Source: Burkholderiales bacterium
Lineage (GTDB): Bacteria; Pseudomonadota; Gammaproteobacteria; Burkholderiales; Ga0077523
DNA length: 64,000 nt
NCBI GenBank assembly: GCA_022843925.1
Contig: JALHMS010000014.1
Span: 6,252-70,251, forward strand
Direction: 5' to 3'
Every line of letters starts with the position of its first letter. Position 1 is the first letter of the stretch. Below the pieces are notes generated by a model. It saw only the letters and a program-made list of their open reading frames with translations. It did no database searches and was not told the DNA's origin. Both the position numbers and the translations under genes were made by a program. Below, piece after piece: positions 27,281-35,602 of this stretch.

Positions 27281-27769
27281 ATGCGCACGCTGATCGATCG
27301 CGCGGTGGGGGCGATTGCCACCGGCACCAGCGCGTGCTTCGTCGCCATCGTCGCCATCTCCGCGCTGGAGGTCGTGCTTCGATACGGGTTCGATTCACCC
27401 ACGATCTGGGCGCACGAACTCTCGGTGGCGCTCGCCGCGTGCGCGTTCCTCCTCGGTGGGCCGGTCGTGCATCACCGGCGCGGGCACATCGCCATCACGT
27501 TCTTCCTGGAGCGCATGTCGCCATCCCGGAAGCGCCTCCTGGCCTGTCTCAACTCGCTGCTGACGGTGGTCTTCCTCGCATTGCTCTCGTGGGCGGCCAC
27601 CGGCCAGGCGCTCCAGGCACTCGACAACCTGGAGACCTCGGGGACCGCGACGAACTGGCCCACGCCGGTCGTGCTGAAGAGTCTGCTCGCGCTCTGTGCG
27701 CTGTGGATGCTGCTGCAGACCCTGGTGCAGTTCTGGCGCGACGTACGCGCCGTCGGCCGTTCGCCATGA
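27281..27769 (+). CDS. dctQ: TRAP transporter small permease DctQ-type
   Basis: 162 residues with four hydrophobic segments, the family layout. The sequence EVVLRYGFDSPTIWAHELSVAL near TM2 is the conserved DctQ signature. The stop overlaps the dctM start by four bases (ATGA). It forms the membrane complex with the large permease and is driven by a Na+ or H+ gradient. Confidence 0.92.
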   Translation: MRTLIDRAVGAIATGTSACFVAIVAISALEVVLRYGFDSPTIWAHELSVALAACAFLLGGPVVHHRRGHIAITFFLERMSPSRKRLLACLNSLLTVVFLALLSWAATGQALQALDNLETSGTATNWPTPVVLKSLLALCALWMLLQTLVQFWRDVRAVGRSP

Positions 27770-29079
27770 GCATCGAATGGATCACGATCCTGATGTTCGG
27801 CGGCATGCTCGCGCTGCTGATGCTCGGGCTCCCGCTCGCGTTCGTCACGGGTCTGATCGGGACCGTCTTCTGCGTGGCCCTCTTCGGTCTCGACGGCCTC
27901 CAGCTCGTCGCGACGCGGATCTACAGCTTCGTCGGCGAGTACGTGCTGGTCTCGGTGCCGATGTTCGTGATGATGGCGTCGATCATGGAGCGCTCCGGCG
28001 TCGCCAAGGACCTCTTCGACGCCATGCGCGTGTGGGCCGGTCGCCTGCCGGGCGGACTCGCGATCCAGACGATGGTGGCGGCGACACTGATGGGGGCCAT
28101 GACCGGGATCATCGGCGGCGAGATCGTCCTCCTCGGGCTGATCGCGCTGCCGCAGATGCTGCGCCTCGGCTACGACAAGCGCCTCGCCATCGGGACGATC
28201 TGCGCGGGCGGTTCCCTCGGCACGATGATCCCGCCGTCCATCGTGCTCATCATCTACGGGCTCACGGTGAACGTGCCGATCGGCGATCTGTTCGTCGCGA
28301 ACCTCGTCCCCGGCCTGATGCTGTCGGTGGCCTACATGGGCTATATCTTCGTGCGCTGTCAGATGAATCCCCGGTTCGGCCCGCCGGCACCGGCTCACGA
28401 ACACCGGATCTCGCTCGGCGCGAAGCTTCGCCTGATGCGAAGCCTCCTGCTGCCGCTGCTCGTCATCGCCTCGGTGCTCGGGACCATCTACACCGGCATC
28501 GCTTCGGTGACCGAGGCGGCCGCCATGGGCGTGGTCGGGACGATGATCGCGTCCGCCCTGCGCGGGGAGCTGAACCTGAAAGTGCTGCGGGAGGCTTCGC
28601 GGATCACGCTCGACACGTGCGGCATGCTGCTCTGGCTGTCGTTCGGCGCCACCGCCATGATCGGCGTCTACAACCTGGCGGGCGGCCCCGGCTTCATCCG
28701 CGATCTGTTCCTCGGATTCGACCTGCCCCCCATCGGCACGGTGCTCGTGATGCAGGCCATCCTGATCGTGCTCGGCTGCATCATGGACTGGGTCGGCATC
28801 TGCCTGCTCACCATGCCGATCTTCGTGCCGATCGTCGTCGGCCTGGGCTACGACCCCGTGTGGTTCGGCGTGCTCTTCTGCCTCAACATGCAGATCTCGT
28901 ACATCTCCCCGCCCTTCGGGCCGGCGGCGTTCTACCTCAAGGGTGTCGCCCCGCCCGAGATCAGCCTCAACGACATCTTCGCGTCCGTCTCGCCCTTCAT
29001 CATCCTGCAGGCGATCGTGCTCGCGCTGGTGGTGAGCGCACCCGGGATCGCCCTGTGGCTGCCTGGCCTGAAAGGTTGA
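27766..29079 (+). CDS. dctM: TRAP transporter large permease DctM-type
   Basis: 437 residues, about twelve transmembrane segments. Typical DctM sequences are GLPLAFVTGLIGTVF, PMFVMMASIMERSGVAKDLF, GGSLGTMIPPSIVLIIYG, SVTEAAAMGVVGTM and the late SYISPPFGPAAFYLKGVAPPEI. It is the transport subunit of the dctPQM set that ends the rightward catabolic block begun at 24110. Confidence 0.94.
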   Translation: MSIEWITILMFGGMLALLMLGLPLAFVTGLIGTVFCVALFGLDGLQLVATRIYSFVGEYVLVSVPMFVMMASIMERSGVAKDLFDAMRVWAGRLPGGLAIQTMVAATLMGAMTGIIGGEIVLLGLIALPQMLRLGYDKRLAIGTICAGGSLGTMIPPSIVLIIYGLTVNVPIGDLFVANLVPGLMLSVAYMGYIFVRCQMNPRFGPPAPAHEHRISLGAKLRLMRSLLLPLLVIASVLGTIYTGIASVTEAAAMGVVGTMIASALRGELNLKVLREASRITLDTCGMLLWLSFGATAMIGVYNLAGGPGFIRDLFLGFDLPPIGTVLVMQAILIVLGCIMDWVGICLLTMPIFVPIVVGLGYDPVWFGVLFCLNMQISYISPPFGPAAFYLKGVAPPEISLNDIFASVSPFIILQAIVLALVVSAPGIALWLPGLKG

Positions 29080-29363
29080 CCCCCTGGGATTCCCCGCGGC
29101 GGCGCGGAAAGCCGGTCCGCCAGCCCCCCAAGGCTGCCGGAGAAGTCGAAGGCGGGACCCTGCGTGGCGACGACCCTCCGCCGACATTTCCTCACCGGCC
29201 GTCGGAACCGTTCCCGGGCTGGCCGGTCACAGCCCCGTTCGGCGCCTGACACGAGCAAGGTTTTTCGTGCGACGCCGTGCACCGGGGTGGACCCAAGATA
29301 TCGGAGCGGCGCGATTCCGGGGAGGATTGCGCCATTCCCACTCACGCTCGCAGGAGAGCATCG

Positions 29364-29780
29364 ATGAAACGCCAGATCTGCCTCGCCATCCTCGCGCTCG
29401 CCTCCACCGGGGCTGCGCTCGCCGAGGAGCAGTACTACACCAACATCGAGGATGCGGCCCTCATCCGCGAAGAGCACCTGTGGCGGTTCGAGTCCGACTC
29501 CGTGACGCGCCAGGCCGACATGGTCCGCTTCGACGTCAAGGCCGGTTGGAAGTCGCCGGAAACGAGACCCGCCACCGAGGCGCCCGGGCGCGTGATCCGC
29601 TTCCTCGCCCGCTGCGAGTCGAAGGAGCTGGCCCTGATGGCCGTCGCGGTGCTGGACAACAGCCGGCGGGTCGTGAAGACCTTCGGCATCGCCCCGGGTG
29701 GTTGGGACTGGGCCCTGCCCGCCAAGGGCACGACCGAAGCGGAACTGCTCGACAAGGCGTGTTCGGTGCGGTTGCTCTAG
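29364..29780 (+). CDS. Small exported protein, surface-adhesin E-like
   Basis: 138 residues with a signal peptide (MKRQICLAILALASTGAALA). The mature part has two Cys (LARCESKEL and DKACSVRLL) spaced as in small periplasmic beta-sandwich proteins such as the surface-adhesin E group, but the match is loose. A CAGGAGAG ribosome site supports the start. It converges on the nuclease gene at 29809. Confidence 0.7.
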   Translation: MKRQICLAILALASTGAALAEEQYYTNIEDAALIREEHLWRFESDSVTRQADMVRFDVKAGWKSPETRPATEAPGRVIRFLARCESKELALMAVAVLDNSRRVVKTFGIAPGGWDWALPAKGTTEAELLDKACSVRLL

Positions 29781-29808
29781 GGGGTGATCCGCCGCAGCGG
29801 CCTCGCGG

Positions 29809-30318
29809 CTAACGGTTCCGAGCCCGATGTCTCCAGTGATACGGAGACACGGGGTTCGGCGCCTGCCAGAGACCGCGCCTCGCAGCCCGCGCCTCCCGCT
29901 CCGCCGCCTCGTACCGCCGGCGCATGGCGCCCCGTGCATTCGCCCACGCATGGCCGCGCCGGACGAGTTCGAGATTGACGTCGAGACCATCCGACACCCG
30001 CCGGAGATGGCCCAGCGTCCGGGCGTAGCGATCCCTCCCCCGGGTCTCCAGCCGCACGCGCTCGACCCGCACCAGTTCCTGCAGCGCACGACGGGCCTCG
30101 CGTCCTCCCGGCTGGTCGTGCTCCGGCGCATCGATGTAGAGGAGTCGTACGGTCTCCGGCTCGCCGCCGCGCGACCGGATCCGCACGGTGTCGCCGTCGG
30201 CCACGCTCACGACGCGCGCCTCGACGGTACGCGCGAGCGACGGCGGCGCGCACAGAAAGCAGGTCAGGGCGCACAGCAGGGTGGCTGAGAGCCGCGATGC
30301 GAGCCGACCCGTCGCCAT
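29809..30318 (-). CDS. Secreted thermonuclease-family nuclease
   Basis: 169 residues: signal peptide ending PPSLA, then a staphylococcal-nuclease OB-fold (ARVVSVADGDTVRIR, VRLLYIDAPEHDQPGG, GRDRYARTLGHLR, NLELVRRGHAWA). The Asp of YIDAPE and the Arg residues of VRLL and RYAR match the catalytic pattern. It is likely a Ca2+-dependent DNA/RNA-degrading enzyme in the periplasm or outside. The ATG is at 30318. The 24-bp repeat array lies directly upstream. Confidence 0.9.
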   Translation of the reverse strand: MATGRLASRLSATLLCALTCFLCAPPSLARTVEARVVSVADGDTVRIRSRGGEPETVRLLYIDAPEHDQPGGREARRALQELVRVERVRLETRGRDRYARTLGHLRRVSDGLDVNLELVRRGHAWANARGAMRRRYEAAEREARAARRGLWQAPNPVSPYHWRHRARNR

Positions 30319-30325
30319 CAGCGCA

Positions 30326-30416
30326 TCACACCGGTGATGGCACCCAATTTCACACCGGTGACGGCACCCACTTTCACACCGGTGATGGCACCCAATTTCA
30401 CACCGGTGATGGCACC
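30326..30416. repeat. 24-bp tandem repeat, 3.8 copies, overlapping pncB stop
   Basis: Units of TCACACCGGTGATGGCACCC plus AATT or ACTT start at 30326, 30350, 30374 and 30398. The rightmost, partial unit is the actual 3' end of pncB, including its stop codon, so the array looks like duplicated pncB tail. Each unit contains the palindrome ACACCGGTGA/TCACCGGTGT. It is too short and uniform to be a CRISPR. Confidence 0.9.
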
Positions 30417-31576
30417 GCGAACACCTCCCTCAGGTAGGCCACGTACGACGGATCGTAGTCCATGGTCTTCTCGGGAGTGTCGCTGATCTTGGCCACCGGT
30501 TGGCCGTTGCAGCGGGTCATCTTGATGACGATCTGCAACGGGTCGACGCCCAGATCGTTGGTCAGGTTGGTGCCGAGCCCGAAGGCGGGCTTGCAGCGTC
30601 CGCGGAAGCGTTCGTAGAGGTCGATGCACAACGGGACGTTGAGGCTGTCGCTGAACACGAACGTCTTGGTGCGCGGATCGACCCGCATGCGGTGATAGTG
30701 GGCCAGCATCTTCTCGCCCCACTCGAACGGGTCGCCGGAATCGTGGCGTACGCCGTCGAAGAGCTTGCAGAAGAAGAGATCGAAGTCGCGCAGGAAGGCG
30801 TCCATGCCGCACACGTCGGTGAGCGCTATCCCGAGGTCGCCGCGGTACTCCTCTGCCCACTTGTCGAAGGCGAAGCGCTGGGAGTCGCGCAGCCGCGGTC
30901 CCACGGCCTGACAGGCCTGCAGGTACTCGTGGGCCATGGTGCCGAGCGGCAGCATGCCTAGTTCGCGCGCGAAGAACACATTGCTGGTCCCGGTGAGACG
31001 CCCGCCGATCTCGTGCTGCAGCGTGCCGAGCACGCGGCGCTGCCAGTCGCCCGAGAAGCGTCGGCGCGTTCCGAAATCGGAGATGCGGAAGTCCTGATCG
31101 GGATACGCCTGCACGCGCTGGATCTTCTCGGCGAGACGCCGTTCGCCCTCGGCCGTATCGAAGCCGGGCAGGCGGTTGCGGAACCAGACCTCGCTCACGA
31201 TCGCGAGCACCGGCACCTCGAAGAGGATGGTGTGCAGCCAAGGACCGCGGATGGTGATGTCGATCCCGCCCGGGACGTCCGGCGCCCGGGAGACCTCGAT
31301 GAAGCTCTCGTCCAGCTGGAAGAGCCGCAGGAGATCGACGTAGTCGCTCTTGAGGAACCGCAGGCCCCGCAGGTAGTCGAGTTCGTCGGGGTGGAAACGC
31401 AGGCTGCACAGGTGACGGATCTCGGCGCGGATCTCGTCCGCGTACGGTGCAAGGTCCACACCGCGGCTGCGGCAACGGAATCGATACTCGACCTGGGCGC
31501 CAGGGAACTGATGCAGGACGACCTGCATCATCGAAAACTTGTAGAGGTCGGTATCGAGAAGGGACTGGATGACCAT
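30398..31576 (-). CDS. pncB: Nicotinate phosphoribosyltransferase
   Basis: A 392-residue enzyme making nicotinate mononucleotide from nicotinate and PRPP in NAD salvage. It starts [20 protein letters not shown] and carries the enterobacterial-type signatures [53 protein letters not shown], the active-site [15 protein letters not shown], and FSDSLNV and GLGTNLTND in the phosphate-binding region. AGGGGCG precedes the ATG at 31576. The longer frame upstream is not family-like. The last nine codons lie in the first unit of the 24-bp repeat. Confidence 0.95.
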   Translation of the reverse strand: MVIQSLLDTDLYKFSMMQVVLHQFPGAQVEYRFRCRSRGVDLAPYADEIRAEIRHLCSLRFHPDELDYLRGLRFLKSDYVDLLRLFQLDESFIEVSRAPDVPGGIDITIRGPWLHTILFEVPVLAIVSEVWFRNRLPGFDTAEGERRLAEKIQRVQAYPDQDFRISDFGTRRRFSGDWQRRVLGTLQHEIGGRLTGTSNVFFARELGMLPLGTMAHEYLQACQAVGPRLRDSQRFAFDKWAEEYRGDLGIALTDVCGMDAFLRDFDLFFCKLFDGVRHDSGDPFEWGEKMLAHYHRMRVDPRTKTFVFSDSLNVPLCIDLYERFRGRCKPAFGLGTNLTNDLGVDPLQIVIKMTRCNGQPVAKISDTPEKTMDYDPSYVAYLREVFAVPSPV

Positions 31577-31949
31577 CGCGCCCCTGGCGGTCGGCGGTGA
31601 AAGTCCGGCATTCTCGCCGAAAGCCGCCCAAGCGGGTACTGCGGTGGCGGGACGGCGCAGGAAGATGCCGAAACGACGCAGGCCATCGACCACGTTGTCG
31701 CGCACCGCTCGAACCCGATGGTTGTTGGGCTGCGCCTGGGTACGGATCCGACAGAAAGGGCGGCGGCGCCGACGATCTGAAGAAGTTACTGAAGTCTTGA
31801 CGGTCCGCGATACTGGCTCTTCGCGACGGCGCTGCAGGCTGCGGTTCGGCTTGCTTGGTTCGCGCACCGTGTCGCCGGGTCTTTCCTCGCGGCCGTTGCG
31901 CGTTTCCGACTTCGAATACCGAGCGGCAACGATCGCTTTCGGAGAGCCC
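31577..31949. other. Gap between divergent genes, no recognised gene
   Basis: About 370 bp between pncB and the divergent membrane-protein gene. Both frames stay open through part of it, but the sequence there shows no family resemblance. A TTGACG at 31796 lacks a good -10 partner. Confidence 0.35.
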
Positions 31950-33329
31950 ATGCCGTTCCGCATGCCGACTTCGCCCACCGTGGAGTTGCAGGTGCCCGCT
32001 GACCTCCTTCCATCTCGACAACCGCCGGCATGCTGGATCGTGCTCGTCGCTGCCATCGCGGTCTACGCCGGTGCGATCGGCGCGAGTTTCCAGTTCGACG
32101 ACTGGAACGTGATCGTCGCGAATCCGATGGTGCAGTCGTGGTCGGCCTTCTGGAGCGGCATGCCGGGCATCCGCCCTTTGCTGAAGGTGACGTACACGGC
32201 CTCCTGGACGGCCGGATTCGGTGTTGCGGGCTTCCGCGCATTCAACGTCGCACTGCACGCGGGCAACGCATTGCTGGTGCTGGCGCTGGTGCGCCGGATC
32301 GCGCCGTGCTTGCGGATCGCGCATCCGTCCGTCGCAGCCCTCGTCGCCGCGCTGATCTTCGCCCTGCATCCCGCGCAGACCGAGGCGGTGACCTACATCT
32401 CCGGGCGTTCGTCCGCGCTCATGGCGACCTTCTATCTGGCGGCGGTGCTGGCGCATCTGCGGGCGGCCGACGACCCGTCGCCGCAGCGCTGGCGGATGCT
32501 CTCCGGCCTCGCATTCTGCGCGGCGCTCGCGGTCAAGGAGAACGCATGGGCACTGCCCGGCCTGCTGCTGCTCTGCGAGGGGATCCGGCCGGACTTCCGC
32601 TGGGGCAGGGCGCTCGCGCGGCTGTGGCCGCACGCCGCGGTACTGTGCTTGGCGATGGGCCTGGTGCTGCTGGTGCCGTCGTACTGGCGTCTGCTCTTTG
32701 CCAGCCTGGCCACCCGGACCCTCGGGGAGAACCTGCTGACCCAGGCCGACGGCGTTTTCCACCTGATCACGGGCCCGCTGCTCGGTATCGACCTCTGCAT
32801 CGATCCCGATCTCGCCGTCCGGACCGCCTGGACCCCCGACCTCGCCGGCAAGGCCGCTGCGCTCGCAGGGATCCTGGTGACTGCGGTGGTCAAATGGCGC
32901 CGGCGACCCTGGCTCGGATTCGGACTCGCGTGGTTCCTCGTCGCGCTGCTGCCCACGAACTCCGTGCTGCCGCGCCTCGACGTGGTCAACGATCGCCATC
33001 TCTATCTTGCGCTCGTCGGGCCTGCGGTGATCGTGGCGCACGTGGTCGCCGGCCGTGCCCGGGGGATCCGCTGGGCTGCGCTGGCGGTCATCGCGCTTCT
33101 CGGCAGCACGCTCACGGTCCTGCGCAACGAGGATTACCGGACGGAGGTCTCGCTCTGGGAGGCCACCGCGGGGACGTCGCCCCGCAAGGCGCGGGTCTGG
33201 AACAACCTCGGATACGCCTACGAACAGGCCGGCCGCCGCGACGAGGCCATCCTCGCCTACGACCGCGCCCTCGAACTGGACCCGGAGCTTTGGAAGGCAC
33301 GGCTCAATCGCCAGGCGCTCATCGAGTAG
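31950..33329 (+). CDS. Multi-spanning membrane protein with C-terminal TPR (TMTC-like)
   Basis: 459 residues. After a short cytoplasmic head come about nine to ten transmembrane segments. The first lumenal loop [20 protein letters not shown] is characteristic of the GT-C-like TMTC/DUF1736 group, and [20 protein letters not shown] follows. One TPR closes the protein ([33 protein letters not shown]). The family is usually annotated as tetratricopeptide-repeat membrane protein; O-mannosyltransferase activity is known for animal homologues only. The ATG at 31950 has GGAGAG at good spacing. Confidence 0.85.
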   Translation: MPFRMPTSPTVELQVPADLLPSRQPPACWIVLVAAIAVYAGAIGASFQFDDWNVIVANPMVQSWSAFWSGMPGIRPLLKVTYTASWTAGFGVAGFRAFNVALHAGNALLVLALVRRIAPCLRIAHPSVAALVAALIFALHPAQTEAVTYISGRSSALMATFYLAAVLAHLRAADDPSPQRWRMLSGLAFCAALAVKENAWALPGLLLLCEGIRPDFRWGRALARLWPHAAVLCLAMGLVLLVPSYWRLLFASLATRTLGENLLTQADGVFHLITGPLLGIDLCIDPDLAVRTAWTPDLAGKAAALAGILVTAVVKWRRRPWLGFGLAWFLVALLPTNSVLPRLDVVNDRHLYLALVGPAVIVAHVVAGRARGIRWAALAVIALLGSTLTVLRNEDYRTEVSLWEATAGTSPRKARVWNNLGYAYEQAGRRDEAILAYDRALELDPELWKARLNRQALIE

Positions 33330-33359
33330 TCGGGCGCCCGGCGACCTGCCGCCGCATCG

Positions 33360-34082
33360 TCACTTCATGGTGTAGCCGCGCCCGTCCATGCAGGCGTCGA
33401 GGGCCCGGCGGTAGTCGGATCGCTTCCGGGGCGCCTGGTCGTCGTCGGCGGCGAGGCCCAAGCGCGGGTCGTAGGCGGTCTGCCCCGTCGCCCATTCGTT
33501 GCACTGCTCGCGGTCGGCCGCCTGTTGCGCGAGATCCTGTCCTTCACGGGGATGGACGAAGAACTCCGCGGGGGTCGGCGCAAGTGGCGCGACGGGTGCC
33601 CGGGGTGCCGCGGCCGCGACTCGGGTCGGCGGCGCCACCACGGCGTACCCCTGCGGGACCTGCATGTAGTACGTGCTGTTCGCGTAGTAGTAGGGCGTCT
33701 GGCCGAAGTACAGGGTCGAGTGGACGGGCGGCAGCAGCCGCACGACGATGCCCGGTGGCGGAATCACGACCGCGTAGCGGCCGGGGCGGTCGTTCGAGTA
33801 CCAGAGTCCGCCGCCGTAGTAGAACCGCAGTCCGTTGTGAACGGCCACGTCGTGGTGGCGGGGGAGGGCGCGCACCGTCCGCACCCGCGGACCGCGGTCG
33901 TGCCGGAAGTCACCGGGGCCCCGGCCGCGGTCTCGGAAGTCCTGGTCGCGCGGACCGCCGCGATCGCGGTCCGGTGGTTCGGCCAGGGCCGCGGGCGATG
34001 CGAGCAGCGCGCCCGCCATCGCGGGGGCTGCCAGCAGACTCGCGGCGAGCCGGCGGATGTGTCGATGAAGTCGTGCGTGCAT
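33360..34082 (-). CDS. Exported Arg/Pro-rich protein of unknown function
   Basis: 240 residues: signal peptide ending ALLASPAALA, then a region dense in Asp/Arg/Gly (PPDRDRGGPRDQDFRDRGRG). A beta-rich core follows with NGLRFYYGGGLWYSN, YAVVIPPPGIVVRLLPP and TYYMQVPQGYAVVAPP, and then a helical tail with two Cys (REQCNEWATGQ and LDACMDGRGYTMK). The core resembles small envelope proteins of the DUF6515 kind, which is a tentative match. It is convergent with the TPR membrane-protein gene. Confidence 0.72.
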   Translation of the reverse strand: MHARLHRHIRRLAASLLAAPAMAGALLASPAALAEPPDRDRGGPRDQDFRDRGRGPGDFRHDRGPRVRTVRALPRHHDVAVHNGLRFYYGGGLWYSNDRPGRYAVVIPPPGIVVRLLPPVHSTLYFGQTPYYYANSTYYMQVPQGYAVVAPPTRVAAAAPRAPVAPLAPTPAEFFVHPREGQDLAQQAADREQCNEWATGQTAYDPRLGLAADDDQAPRKRSDYRRALDACMDGRGYTMK

Positions 34083-34442
34083 GGGATGGCTCCTCGGAGA
34101 TCCAGGGAGACTCTGATCTGTACGCGCGATCCGCGCGAACGAACCAGCGTCTTCCCGGGAATCGTGCTCTGCGGAATCGTGCCCCGCCTACCCGTGACAG
34201 GGCTGAGCCCGCATCGTTCGGCGGCGCCCATGTCCTGCCCTTCCCGGCGCAACGCCACCGGGCATCCGCCGGACGACGCGGACACGCGAGGTTCATGGTC
34301 CGTGGTCCCCGGCCGGCGTCGCCGGCGCATCGATTCGCGGGCGAGTCTCCGCGGAAGGGCGTATCGTCGCGCCTCCTTCGGGCGCGAAGCGTGTGCCCGT
34401 CCCGCGGTCGCCGCCGCCCTGCTCCCACGGACCTCCACGTCA
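34083..34442. other. Gap between divergent genes, no recognised gene
   Basis: About 360 bp between two envelope-protein genes. Open frames cross it, but they lack ribosome sites and family features. No promoter or hairpin was clear enough to list. Confidence 0.35.
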
Positions 34443-35078
34443 ATGCATCCCCGCCACCGTGACATCCCCGGCGTCCTCGCTGTCGCCCTGCTCCTCGCCG
34501 CTGCCGCGCCCGCGTCGATGGCGCAGTCGGCACCCGCCGCTCCCCGGGCGGCGGCGGGCAGGACCTACGTGCAGCCCGAGCGGAATTTCGGCGACAGCCT
34601 GCTCACCTATGTCGGTGCGAGCTTCGGCGCGACCGAGTTCGACGTGGTCTGCCCCACCTCCGCCGCCTGCGACCAGAGCGGGGTGGGCGGCCGTCTCTAC
34701 GCCGGCGGGCAGTTCAATCGGAACCTGGGGCTGGAAGTTGCCTACGCGAACCTCGGCAGGCCGGACGGCACCGGTGGCGGCAGGCGCCGTTCCCAGGGGC
34801 TCGGCATCAGTCTGGTCGGCATCCTGCCGGTGGGCACCATCGGCGAGTTGAATGCGCGGGTCGGCACCTTCTACTCGCGGTCCCAGAACAGCGGGATCCT
34901 GGCGTCCACCTACGGTGCGAGCGCGAAGGGATTCGGGCTCGCCCTGGGCGCCGGCCTGGGCGTCAACATCACGCCGAACGTGCAACTCCGCGTCGACTGG
35001 GACCGGCACAACCTCGAGATCAACGGGCGCGACACCCACGTCGACATGCTCGCGGCCGGACTGCGTTTCATGTTCTGA
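34443..35078 (+). CDS. Outer-membrane beta-barrel protein
   Basis: 211 residues: signal peptide with ALLLAAAAPASMAQ, then an eight-strand-like barrel of the OmpA-transmembrane type: LLTYVGASFGATEFD, GVGGRLYAGGQFNRNLGLEVAYANLG, LGISLVGILPVG, LNARVGTFYSRSQ, GFGLALGAGLGVNITPNVQLRVDWD, ending AGLRFMF with the C-terminal Phe signal. Two Cys (VVCPTSAACDQ) lie in an outer loop. The start at 34443 has a weak ribosome site. Confidence 0.85.
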   Translation: MHPRHRDIPGVLAVALLLAAAAPASMAQSAPAAPRAAAGRTYVQPERNFGDSLLTYVGASFGATEFDVVCPTSAACDQSGVGGRLYAGGQFNRNLGLEVAYANLGRPDGTGGGRRRSQGLGISLVGILPVGTIGELNARVGTFYSRSQNSGILASTYGASAKGFGLALGAGLGVNITPNVQLRVDWDRHNLEINGRDTHVDMLAAGLRFMF

Positions 35079-35093
35079 GCGGCGCCTCCGGCA

Positions 35094-35327
35094 TCAACGC
35101 AGCGGCGTGTCGCGGTGCCCCTGCATCTCGCTGTCGATCTGGGCCATCAGCGCGCCGGACAGCGCGTCCACGGAGGCCACGGTCATCGACGGCGCGGAAT
35201 CGACGAAGCCGGTTCCCGATCGCTGTCGCGCGATCAGGAACTCCACGTAGCTCGTCACCTCGGCGATGCGTTCGGGCGGAAGCTGCTTCAGCTTGTCGAG
35301 GAAGGCCTGGGCGGCGCGCGGCGTCAT
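35094..35327 (-). CDS. Small antitoxin-like protein, DUF2281-type
   Basis: 77 residues starting MTPRAAQAFLDKLKQLPPER, followed by IAEVTSYVEFLIARQ. This N-terminal pattern is shared with DUF2281-like and antitoxin-like small proteins. No toxin gene is beside it: downstream is the end of the barrel gene, upstream the MITE. An AGGAAC ribosome site supports it as a real gene. Confidence 0.65.
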   Translation of the reverse strand: MTPRAAQAFLDKLKQLPPERIAEVTSYVEFLIARQRSGTGFVDSAPSMTVASVDALSGALMAQIDSEMQGHRDTPLR

Positions 35328-35433
35328 GGGAAGGTTCCTGTCGTTGGCGATGGTCCGGATGTTTCCGGGTGACGCACGTTACGCCCGAACCCGCGTGACC
35401 GGTGAACTGTCGGCGGTGGTGGACGACAGGCCC

Positions 35434-35602
35434 CCTAGGAGCCTGTCGGACTTGGGGTGATTCGGCTGCAACGGTGGGAGAGTGGTCCATATTCCGCCGC
35501 TTTCTCCTCACGTATTCCCGATACGTTCGTCGAAAACGTCAAATCTGTCCTCACTCGCCCCCCGTTTCGCTATCGACCACCCAAGCCCGACAGGCTCCTA
35601 GG
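35434..35602. mobile_element. MITE-like element abutting selO
   Basis: A 169-bp element bounded by 24-bp terminal inverted repeats: CCTAGGAGCCTGTCGGACTT (left, 35434 onward) and its reverse complement at 35579-35602, with one clear mismatch. CCTAGG at each end includes CTAG, which may be the target duplication. The interior has no coding capacity and no transposase, so it would need one in trans. Its right end supplies or coincides with the selO stop codon. Confidence 0.8.

Noticed and set aside
30326..30416. Short repeats considered as a CRISPR array
   Set aside because: Units are 24-bp head-to-tail copies with no spacers, and one unit is coding sequence of pncB.
32030..34462. Roughly 800-codon plus-strand frame overlapping the TPR membrane-protein gene and the next gene
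   Set aside because: It is out of frame with the hydrophobic and TPR-containing product, very Arg/Pro-rich, and crosses two real genes.
35434..35602. Possible complete insertion sequence
   Set aside because: Only 169 bp between inverted repeats and no transposase frame, so MITE-like at most.
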